From positions 806,001-870,000 of the forward strand of contig CM076958.1 in assembly GCA_039566865.1 (NCBI GenBank): a stretch of DNA of 64,000 nt, in the 5' to 3' direction. The notes under the pieces were generated by a model. That model saw only the letters and a program-made list of their open reading frames with translations, was not told where the DNA came from and ran no database searches. Shown here in pieces: positions 55,471-64,000 of this stretch; the first letter of the stretch is position 1, and each line of letters starts with the position of its first letter. Source of the stretch: Aurelia coerulea. Taxonomy: Eukaryota; Cnidaria; Scyphozoa; Semaeostomeae; Ulmaridae. Position numbers and translations under genes: made by a program.

Positions 55471-55928
55471 TCGGTAAAAAAAACCTCAGATTTTTCCATC
55501 TTTTGCAGCTAAAACACCGTGATTTTTTGGAGAGCCTTTGTCAAGATCAGGGGAGTTAAAGAAAGGTTTTTTAATTCGCAAAGAGCCGCTAATAAAGGAT
55601 TTGCTTTGAGCGCGGACAATTAGGCATACATAGAAGAAACATTATTCTCTTTGGTATTTCTTGAGATGGTAATAGGCTGTATGCCCAAAACACTTTTCAA
55701 CTCATAACTAAAGATTGACAAGTTTCTTAACTTCGAATTGACCTCTCGTCGCTTCTATAGAGTTTCTTAATTTTCTCGGATGCCATTCACTTACTTACAA
55801 GCAGGCTCTTACTTCCTTTGTTGCAAAAATGACTACATACACGTTTTTGACGCACGGTAGTGAAGTCATAGGGGTGGTGGGCATTTTCCTGTTTACAAAA
55901 TCCTTTATGTCATGGGGTGAAGGACGTG
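55471..55928. other. No gene recognised
   Basis: Unassigned. The stretch includes two TTTCTTAA motifs (55719 and 55763) reminiscent of the M6 MITE interior. Confidence 0.45.
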
Positions 55929-56131
55929 ATGAAGTCCACATCAAGCCTTGCAACAACGCGAGTTCAAAGCTGGTCGTTCAGCGGAGGCCCTCCTGAGGTG
56001 TATGACATCTCAAAGGTCAAACGCTCCAGCGGTTTGAGCACGCGCGGCCACTCTACGGAAAGAACGAATCATGGTCGCGGAGCCTGCGCGCTCAAAATGC
56101 TGGATGAAAAACTGCATTCAACGAGAGAAAG
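55929..56131 (+). CDS. Candidate first coding exon of an unknown gene (partial)
   Basis: A GC-rich 203-nt open segment in an AT-rich region begins with ATG at 55929 and ends at a consensus donor (AAAG|GTATGT, 56132). The 67 complete codons read MKSTSSLATTRVQSW, then SFSGGPPEVYDISKVKRSSG, a basic Ser/Arg-rich part and LKMLDEKLHSTRE. No domain is recognised. Codon use and composition differ sharply from flanking DNA, the best sign that it is real. It ends in phase 2. No convincing second exon was found before the MITEs at 57039. Confidence 0.42.
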
Positions 56132-57038
56132 GTATGTCTCTCATCTTTGATCAAGAAGTTTAACAACTTACTTTTTCGTAGCTGCTTAAAATCAATTTTC
56201 AATTCAAGCCTTGCATTTTTTAACTTTCTGTGCATTTTATTTGAATCATAGCCGATTTTGCTTCAAAAGTAGGCCTAGACTTTTAATTTGTTCAGCAATT
56301 GTCTGAATTCAATGTTTTGTTCGGACTAGACCTCTAAGTTGACTTATGCAAAGCACATTGATCTTGAGGTTTGCGCTAAATTGTCAATAATAAACTTCTG
56401 GAAAATAGAGGGACTGCAGCTGAGAACAGGCCGAGATTGGAAAATATAATATGTGTGGCATATGTGTGTGCTCGCCTGTGTTGATGCATCATTTCACAGA
56501 ATTAGATTGGTTGCTAAGGGAAACTTCTCCAACAAAATGAACTCTTTTGAGTGCAGTAATTAGCTCAATGACGTTCCCATCAAAATTATTTCAAAAAGCT
56601 CTTTGTTAGCATTTTTTCAAGATTATTGTTAGTTTTCTAAGAACTTTTAGGCAGCTGATCAGTCAAGTAGAACAACAATCGAATTCGAAGAGTTTTCAAG
56701 AAACCAATAAATTTTCCCACCCAGTACTGAAAGTCTCTTTTAGCTTTCAGTAAACAGTTGAAATTAGCAGATCATGGGTACCAAAGGTTTTTGCAGTTTC
56801 TCCGCATCCTTCTTACATGTTCGTTGTATTCATTGATAGGTAACTTCCCAAGCATTTCGTGAGTTTTACCAGAATACAGCGCCAGTATGCGAATTACCTT
56901 CTCAGACAAAATAAACAAGTTTCTTGAGCAGTATCCAAGTTCTCAGTCGAGGTTCTTACTGGTTTAGTTCTTAGTTGAATTCTTGAAAAGAGTGTCTTAT
57001 TAACACTAGCACTGTTTAATCATGCTGAAATCGGATTA
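56132..57038. other. Probable intron or intergenic DNA
   Basis: AT-rich with no recognisable exon. If 55929-56131 is an exon this is its first intron. Confidence 0.45.
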
Positions 57039-57459
57039 CACGTTTTTTTTATAAGAAACTGGTTTATAAGAAACTAGTACTACGATGACCAAAAATTTAA
57101 GAAACTCTAGTACTACGCTCAAGAACAGTTAAGAAACTCTAAAACGTTATATCTGTATGTCTCTCTTATTCTATGTCTCTCTAACAAAGGTGCCTCCGTC
57201 TTTTCTTGACTTTTAACTGCAAAATTGGTAAATTTTCGCCTTGATGTGCATGGCTTCTTCTTGATGACAATGTCAATGCAAAATGGAAGCCCTTTCTCGA
57301 GAAGAAGGCTCAACTTCGAACAATACCGCAATTTTAGGCCCAAACAAATAAGAAACTAATTAAGAAACTTTTACTACTAAAACACCGAAATTTTCATGCG
57401 AAATTAAGAAACTTTTAGTACTAAGTGCTGATCCAAGTTTCTTATAATAAAAAAACGTG
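57039..57459. mobile_element. TA-flanked MITE with TAAGAAACT motifs (family M6), copy 1
   Basis: TA at 57037-57038 precedes CACGTTTTTTTTATAAGAAA and TTCTTATAATAAAAAAACGTG precedes TA at 57460-57461. Near both ends, AAGAAACTCTAGTACTAC-like motifs recur. The middle, with a 74-codon minus frame, has no transposase motif. Confidence 0.9.
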
Positions 57460-57734
57460 TATTTCGTGATTAATTTGATTGCTTGTGTGTTTAATTAGAT
57501 TGTTTGTTCTCCACTGAAAAATCTTCAAGCAAAGACCAAACATTTCCTGCACGCCAATTTTTGATGGTTGCTTCCTCAGACTGCATTCTGTAACGTAACA
57601 TTACAGCATATTTACTCATATTTCGAGGAAGGTGCAATAAAATTGCACTGATCTTCCTTTGCATTCTCATGGCATAATTTGGAAAATTTCACAATAAAAA
57701 TCATTAAGCCCGTGCGTCACTTCTAAGGTCCTTT

Positions 57735-58114
57735 GATTTTTATAAGAAACTGCTTTGTAAGGAAAGGGTACTAGGATTACGAAAATTTAAGAAACTCTAG
57801 TACTATGCTTGAGAATTGGCAAGAAACTTTTAAAGCCAAATACAAGGATGTCATGGGAAATTATTGTAAGCCTTTGTTTTTTTAGTAATATTCATGATAA
57901 ATTTGTGTTTTGATTCAAAGTGAACTCTCCTTCTTGCTAAAAAGTGTGCTGTCTGCAAAGAAACGAATACGTGGCAGTGGTAGAAACTACATGCATCTAA
58001 AAAATAAGAAACACACGAAGAAACTTAAGAACTAAAATGCAGAAATTTTCACTTGAAAGTAAGAAACTTTTAGCACTGTGGGCTTTTCCAAGTTCTTATA
58101 AATGAGGAAACGTG
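57735..58114. mobile_element. MITE family M6, copy 2 (decayed left end)
   Basis: TTTTTATAAGAAACTG at the left, TTAAGAAACTCTAGTACTAT inside, and AAGTTCTTATAAATGAGGAA then ACGTG before TA (58115-58116) at the right match 57039-57459. Only 276 bp separate the two copies, which have the same orientation. Confidence 0.8.
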
Positions 58115-58696
58115 TATCAGATCAGGCCTAACTGAAGGATATGCAAGAAATCATGCTGAAGCTAACATGAGTGGTATATCACTCCGTCGAAAATACCTAC
58201 GGAATTTGAAAAGCAAGAGGGTGTATAGGGAATTGTTACCAATTCCTTGAAAAACAAAGCGTTTTTGCTAAATAGCACCGGATTTAGGAGTGTTATGCCT
58301 CTCGAATTTGCCTTTGTTGAGGATGCTTTTCCAAATCGAAAAACACTCCTCAGCAGAGCTCAATTTACTTCAATTTCTTTTCTGAGCTCAACGATTAACA
58401 TGAACTTGCACAAGTCTTCTTGAAAGGGAAAGACAACGAATTAATGATTCGCTTTTCATTTTCTTTCAAGACCACCAAGGCAAGTCCCCAGTTTACTGCA
58501 TTACAGTAATATTCGTGAACGACTTGGAGGAATGAAAGCCACAAATTGTAATAGGCCTGCAGCTTCTTATAATTGATTTATTATAAAGAAAATTACAACG
58601 GCCTAAAAACGCTAAATCCATGAAACAGTTCTATATTTAATTGCAACTTCAAGAAACCCTTTTATCTGGCGAAAAATTCATTCATTCAAAAAAAAA
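58115..58696. other. No gene recognised
   Basis: Unassigned AT-rich DNA before the second heptamer array. Confidence 0.5.
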
Positions 58697-58901
58697 CAGG
58701 CAACTCGTAATTTTAGTTTCAACTCGCACTTTTGAGTTTCCAGCTCGCACTTTTGAGTTTCCAACTCGCAACTTTCGTTCAACTCGCAACTAGCAACTCG
58801 CAACTCGCAAATTAAGTGCAACTCGCAACTCGTAACTCGCATAATAAGTGCAACTCGCAACTCGCAACTCGCAACTCGCAACTCGCAACTCGCATTTTAC
58901 C
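58697..58901 (-). repeat. Heptamer array (GCGAGTT)n, array 2, reverse orientation
   Basis: AACTCGC units, more regular toward the right end (seven near-perfect copies at 58850-58895), finish in GCATTTTACC. On the minus strand it therefore starts GGTAAAATGCGAGTTGCGAG, like array 1, and ends beside a T-run (CTGTTTTTTTTT). The frames at 58678-59049 are repeat-derived. Confidence 0.93.
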
Positions 58902-59049
58902 ATATCACGTGAGACTTGAGTTCAATCTTTGTGTTCTTCGAATGTTCGTTTGGTTTTGGTTCTGGTTCGATGACTTTTTTGCCTCGAGTGTAATCTTTCT
59001 GTCGCGTAGAGTGTTCGAATCCCCGCATTCTTCCTTGGTGTTTAATTGA

Positions 59050-59208
59050 CCTACGAAAGAGCCTCGATCGAGCAATATTTTCATACACTTTTATACGAGA
59101 GGTTCGATAGAGTGGCGTTAGAGCTTCTATCACCATTGTGCCGATTCGAAAATTCTACAAATGTATGAAAATATCGTTCGATTCAGATTGTACTTTAGAA
59201 CAGCTAAA
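59050..59208. mobile_element. Repeat C, most complete copy: short palindromic MITE
   Basis: CGATCGAGCAATATTTTCAT at the left and ATGAAAATATCGTTCGATTC at the right are inverted. Between them lie TACGAGAGGTTCGATAGAGT and GTGGCGTTAGAGCTTCTATC. Copies at 11945, 31601 and 41690 share these blocks. Confidence 0.78.
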
Positions 59209-59240
59209 GCAAGGTTGCCTACCTTGCAGCAGCTGTGTTA

Positions 59241-59500
59241 ATTCCCAGTACTGTTTTCGTGACCCAATACACAGAGTAACTGGTGTCCTGTTAATCCGTC
59301 TAGGGGTTTTCAAACTCTAACGTCTGTTAGTGTTGACCAATCAAAAATCACGCTGTCTGGTTCCCTGTGGTCATATCGTATAACAGTTGATCTCGTATTA
59401 CATTAAAACCGGAATTTGAAAGCACAAAATTATTCATACGTCATCTTGACCTTGATAGGACTGACTCTGAGTACTGGGTCACAAAAACAGTACTGGGAAT
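59241..59500. mobile_element. Foldback/MITE with ATTCCCAGTACTG ends
   Basis: ATTCCCAGTACTGTTTTCGT at the left and ACAAAAACAGTACTGGGAAT at the right are inverted, then TGACCCA and TGGGTCA further in. Weaker inverted similarity extends outward (AAGGTTGCCTACC at 59212 and GGTAGGTTTCCTT at 59506). Target duplication unclear. Confidence 0.78.
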
Positions 59501-60770
59501 AAACAGGTAGGTTTCCTTGGCTAAAGGGTCTATCCAGGGCTCATTTCTCTGATAACTGCAGCCTCTGCCACCTGTCTTTATGATACAGGAGAAAATTCAT
59601 GTATCATCTGAAATTTGATCATTGATCAAAAAGATCCAATGGATGAAGCAAAAAATGGATCTCAAAAAGATATCTAAAAGATAGCCATGATAGGCCTCAT
59701 AATAGAGCTTTGTTGATTTTTTATACAGGAGAATCTTTTTCAAATACTTGGTTTTGAGTTTGCTTTATCGCACATCTAAGATCTTATCTTCTTGTTATCC
59801 TCGTAAGCTATCATATTAAAACAATGTTACAGTATTCTAATAGGGAAGACATCAATTTTCTGTCTGTAAAACTGAGCCATTTATTATATTTCCAAACATG
59901 GTGACATTGTGAAGTAAGATGCTACGGTTCGTCATCAAATTATTATTTTCATGAAATAACACAGAGCCATAAAAGACAAAGCTACAGGGTGAAAAAATCT
60001 TCTTGTTGCGTGTAGTGCAATTGTACAAAGATAAACAAGTAAATAAAGTCAAATCTAAAATAAGCACTTTGATTCGAATTGAAATCAGCACGATGTTACG
60101 TTTCACCGAGCATAGTCTCAAAACAATTTTGCCCCGTCTATGTGGCTGCTTTGGAGAGCTAAAGCTTTGACTGTCTCAATTTTACGTAGGCCAGGCTTAA
60201 ACTTAAAGTTTGAAATCTCGTTTGAGTTGATCTGACAAGTGTTTGCTGAATCATCGCAGAGGAAAGGGAAAATATTTGTTTGCTTAAAAAAACAGCACTT
60301 CTGTTGTTCTCCAGCAATGTCAGAATAAGCTTCCAGCGTGATGTTCAAATTTTCTTTCCAATTTTTAAATGGTTGACAGTGTTGTCTTATTGATAAACAA
60401 CTCTAATAACCCTTTTCAAAATGCAGAACAAGCTTTAATCAAACGCTGGAAACATTTGAAAATTCACTTATTTTTTACATTGCTGGAGAACAATGAAAGT
60501 GCTCGTTCTGCGGCAACCACTTATTATGTTGGCCTATGTTCCCCACGTTTGTAGATAATGCTAAATACACACGAGCATAAAAAGTCAGACAACATTTGTC
60601 ACCACGTAGTCGTGATGGTAATTCATGGGCCCTCAAAAAGGATCTTGGGGAAACCGCTCTTGATTGGTTGGATTCTGTTCAACGTGATCATCGACAATGA
60701 CAATGCAGCCAAGGATGAACGAGTTCATTAACGTTCAAGGTGTTATATACAGTATATAGTATACACTATA
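59501..60770. other. No gene recognised
   Basis: Unassigned DNA. Minus frames at 59852-60121 and 60118-60348 show no motifs. Repeated GCTGGAGAACAA and TTGTTCTCCAGC at 60480-60492 and 60303-60315 form a short inverted pair. Confidence 0.45.
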
Positions 60771-60951
60771 CTACATTATACTATACTTTACTACACTACA
60801 CTACACTACACTACACTACACTACACTATACTACACGACACTATACTTTACTTTACTATACTATCCTATGCAATACTATGCTAAACTATACTATACTATA
60901 CTATACTATACTATACTATACTATACTATACTATACTATACTATACTATAC
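60771..60951. repeat. Microsatellite (ACTAC/ACTAT)n
   Basis: Pentamer runs CTACA and then CTATA cover 180 bp, with a mixed middle (60838-60886). The 114-codon frame through it (rich in YTTLHYTTLH) is an artefact. Confidence 0.95.
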
Positions 60952-61924
60952 GGTACAATCTATAGTATGCGCAGGTCTCCACATGATTCAACATGTGCGA
61001 GGATCAATGTCGGCATACATTTTGCCAACAAATATAGACTTGTGTGAGATGGCCTCAAGACGTTGCAGCAAAGCATATAAATAGCAAATTAGATATCAGA
61101 AGACTTTATACCTTGAGTTGTAATCTGCTGCGATATCTTTAATCCAGTAGTCGTCTTAATAGGCTGTTGCGTGCCATACCTAAAAATTGCCACCAATAGG
61201 CATTCCAGGTAGCAATATGTTTTAATTTTAACCTCGGAACGACAGGTGAAAGCAACACAATCCTTGATAAAAGTATTTCATTGCAAATAGCAAGAGATCA
61301 TTGCTCTCTACAGCTCTATTTAATTAAATCTTTTGTCCGTTTTGGAAAACCTGAATTGATCTCACGCTTGTTTGTTTCTCAATGCAAGCAAGAAGAAATT
61401 TTTGGCTGTATTTGCCTTAGCAAACCACCGTTTTATACAAACGATCGGAGTAAGATGCCAAAAATAAGGAGGCGGCATGACAGATATTGAAAGGAAAGGG
61501 CCCATGCAGCTACCCTTACCAGAGCCTCGAAAAAATTAATAAGGAACATTGAAATTGGGGAACATTGAGAAATTGGGAAAGAAATTGTCCTTGCTATTTT
61601 TCTTATATTATTCTATTATTTCTTTATTTATCTTTTAGTAGCTCTGGTACCCAGGATACCATGCAGCAAGGCATCCCCAAAACAAATTATATGACCTATT
61701 CCTGAGCAACATGGTGTCTACTCACATCTAGGACATTGAAAAACCAACAGAGAAAATCTTTTCTTTGCTTTTGATTTCTTTGGTCGCTCGTTGGATTATA
61801 AAATACAACAGGCTATTTACTGTATAAACCTAAAGATCTCATCTGTTAAGCAGTTAAGAATCTCAATGATTGGAACAAATGATTTGCAGTTTATTATTTC
61901 AAAAGAGCCTCAAATAACGGACTG
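60952..61924. other. No gene recognised; decayed piggyBac-like MITE trace
   Basis: At about 61785-61860, GGTCGCTCGTTGGATTATAA, TACAACAGGCTATTTAC and AAAGATCTCATCTGTTAA are diverged matches to 20699-20858. The frame at 61281-61490 has no motif. Confidence 0.5.
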
Positions 61925-62360
61925 ATCGTCATAAACCCTTGAACGCAATATTAGATACTGTAATCTGTGGAAAGAAAACTGTTAACTCGTTTTGAGCTAT
62001 ACTTTTTAAGCAAAATAGTCAGTTTTGCCTAAGAGTCAAAATTCCAGATTTTTATAATCCTTGCAATCCCTAATGATAGTGTGAATTTCTTTCTGTCATT
62101 TATGACCAAATCAAAAACATGCACAAAGAAATTGATTTGGTAATCATTAGCGCTTGTTTGCAGTATGATTCAAAACCCAGCAGCCCTAAAATGAGCTAAA
62201 TTTGCTAACTTTTAAGCCAATTAGGAGATCAGCTATGTCTGGGAAAATAATTTGGTCCTTGATCTACATGACAAAAAAGAAATCTGAAGGTCGGTGGTGT
62301 GATCAAATTTTGGTGATTTTTCTGAAGGGAGTTCTTTTCTTGGAATGGCCGGTAGATACA
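61925..62360. repeat. Inverted distant copy of the repeat at 21074-21930
   Basis: AAAGAAATTGATTTGGTAAT, TATGATTCAAAACCCAGCAG and ATCAAATTTTGGTGATTTTT followed by GGGAGTTCTTTTCTTGG are the reverse complement, at roughly 75-80 percent, of blocks at 21605-21720 and 21105-21165. This copy has no MITE between the blocks. Confidence 0.7.
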
Positions 62361-63420
62361 TTCAATAAAAATCGTTAGCAATTTCAGCTTACAATGGTGA
62401 ATTAAGAACAGATCCTAGAAAAGGCTGCTGTAAGGCAAAAAATGCTCTTATAAAGATGACCAAAAATCTTTGAATTTTGCAATACTTGCGACGTGGATCT
62501 CAACGATGATACAAAATGCATTTATTTACCTCAGTAACAAATCTTCGAATCTTGAAATATTTCTAATCGAAAACAACGACAAATATCAACTGCATAAATT
62601 ATTCTTGAAGATGATACAAAATTCATTTGTTACCTTTCTCTCGAATCTTCTGAGTATTCAATTTGCATGCAACCAACATTAAATCCTTGCTCTAAACATC
62701 TGTTGACTTGGCTCGCTTTCTGCTGTTTTTATATCAAACAAATCACTCAAACCAGGGTGGTAAAACGGTAAATGAACCAGCTTTTTAATCACCTGCACAC
62801 GGTTATGAAGATGACCACCACATTAAATCCCCTGAGCTTGATATTTCAAAAACCATTTTATTCATCGTTCCTTGTTTCGCGAATTCTGAATTTATGACAC
62901 AACTCAGATCTGAAACTGTTCGTTAATAAGCATATGACCTTACCATAAAGCGTGTCCTTCTTGTCTTTATTAGGCCTTTATTCCTGGTCGCCCACAATCG
63001 TGTTAAATTTACAATGAAACAAGCATGTCTCTTTATTGTTTCAATTCATAGACCAAAAACTTGCTTTTTCAGAATCGGCGTCAGTTGTAAAACGATGCTT
63101 TGATGTATTTTGGCGCGCGCATAAACATAAAAGATGATCAACCGAAACGCTGGTTTATGGGAGGTTAATTTGCCGAGACAAACTTGTTGCCGACGGCCTC
63201 CTACGCTGCATTGCGCTAAATTTAGACTTAATTTTCTTCCGAAACGAAATCAGTCTCCACTAGAGAATCCACTGACATTCAAATGTTTCGAACAAGGTTT
63301 CGGACAAAAAACATCGGAAGGAGGTTTTTGGACTCTTCTTAAAAATTAAGTAACAATTTCTAACATCATTCTCTTGAAATGGGTGATATTTCTATGGAAT
63401 TATTCTGATTTGGACCATAC
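62361..63420. other. No gene recognised
   Basis: AT-rich. ATGATACAAAATGCATTTAT and ATGATACAAAATTCATTTGT (62507 and 62613) with shared TCGAATCTT form a weak tandem of about 106 bp. The 71-codon frame at 63134-63349 has somewhat coding-like composition but no motif or splice support. Confidence 0.45.
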
Positions 63421-63510
63421 CAGGTGAGCCAGAAAACGTTCCCATTTCGAAAATTCATAGCACCAAGAGTATTCGATGGATTGGAATAAATCGAATTCTG
63501 CTCGATTTGA
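63421..63510. mobile_element. Left end of a TA-type MITE
   Basis: TA (63419-63420) precedes CAGGTGAGCCAGAAAACGTT after an ACC overlap, then CCCATTTCGAAAATTCATAG, like the left end at 46738 (GAGCCAGTAAAGACAATCCC). No right end within the window; the boundary at 63510 is approximate. Confidence 0.55.
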
Positions 63511-64000
63511 TTTGATTTTGGTTTGATTTCATTTATTTAAGGAGGGAAGCCCTTCAGCAAATGCTGATTTTCAAGGGACCCTCCATGGCTGAGACATTGA
63601 AGTATTTCTATAATTTTTCTCGCATTTTTATGAGCATTGGAAATATAGGTAAATTCGACTTTACGAGAATTTCATGGTTGCAAAGTCCCCAAAAAAGGCT
63701 GGCCTGCGCGCAGACTTTACTGTTTTGCGGAGAAGGAAGGGAATAGGTTATTTATCATCTGCACATTTATTGCCATGGGATTGAACTATTTCAGTATTTG
63801 TTTCAAATTGATTTCTTATATCTACTGAGAGAGGTGAAAAGTCCTTGCGTAGATTTAATGGAATGTTCTAGGTCCTTTTTCAGACATTTCACAACGAAGA
63901 CAATTTGTTAAAGTCGAATTTATCTATAATTTCAGTGCTCGTCAAAACGTGAGAAAAATCACCTAATAGTTTGGTTTTTTGGCTTTAAACTAGAATTTGA
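63511..64000. other. No gene recognised
   Basis: Unassigned. A TTTGATTTGATTTTGG low-complexity patch lies near 63505-63535, followed by GGAGGGAAGCCCTTCAGC with an inverted GCAAATGCTGA. No exon identified to the window end. Confidence 0.45.

Noticed and set aside
58678..59049. Frames over the heptamer array (Ser/Cys/Glu/Leu-rich peptides)
   Set aside because: The repeat unit is seven bases, so the peptides cycle through all frames; no gene structure.
60740..61084. 114-codon plus-strand frame
   Set aside because: It translates a CTACA/CTATA microsatellite; the Tyr/Thr/Leu repeats come from the simple sequence.

Overview
The window looks like invertebrate animal nuclear DNA, most likely from an anthozoan cnidarian (coral or sea anemone). 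The reasons are the AT-rich, intron-like sequence, one intronless rhodopsin-class receptor, several 5'-truncated LINE remnants, two kinds of tRNA-derived SINE, and very many short inverted-repeat transposons (MITEs). No operons or prokaryotic features are present. The species call is inference.

Genes are sparse. The one clear complete gene is an intronless class A G-protein-coupled receptor on the minus strand (15275 to 14235, 346 aa). Two exons are plausible: 899-1055 (+), a vinculin/alpha-catenin-family-like segment with good splice sites, and 55929-56131 (+), a GC-rich possible first coding exon of unknown function. A third, at 32142-32216 (+), is weak. Most other open frames are repeat-derived.

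Repeats by region: 1-5 kb, a 73-bp tandem repeat and a foldback element. 5-8.5 kb, a SINE, a LINE tail, a palindrome with related peptides on both strands and a TA-flanked MITE. 9-11 kb, a repeat into which two elements of different type inserted; its uninterrupted relative lies at 7.5 kb. 11-14 kb, a LINE remnant, a SINE and a long-armed MITE carrying a 3 x 70 bp array. 14-15.3 kb, the receptor. 16.6-23.4 kb, MITEs (some nested), a 97-bp array, a palindrome and a 108-bp array with an open frame. 23.4-28.9 kb, LINE ends and MITEs. 29.8-32.1 kb, a roughly 350-bp satellite-like array. 33-43 kb, mostly unassigned, with dispersed repeats. 43-48 kb, a diverged array interrupted by a LINE, itself split by a foldback element encoding a signal-peptide-like frame on both arms. 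50-64 kb, more MITEs, a 137-bp array, two heptamer arrays in opposite orientation, microsatellites and unassigned DNA.

The strongest evidence is target-site duplications and empty-site comparisons readable directly from the sequence: 8-bp for hAT-like, TTAA for piggyBac-like, TA for mariner/Tc1-like and 11-bp for the signal-peptide foldback. No intact transposase or reverse transcriptase was found, so all elements here are non-autonomous or dead. The host genes do not form a recognisable pathway.
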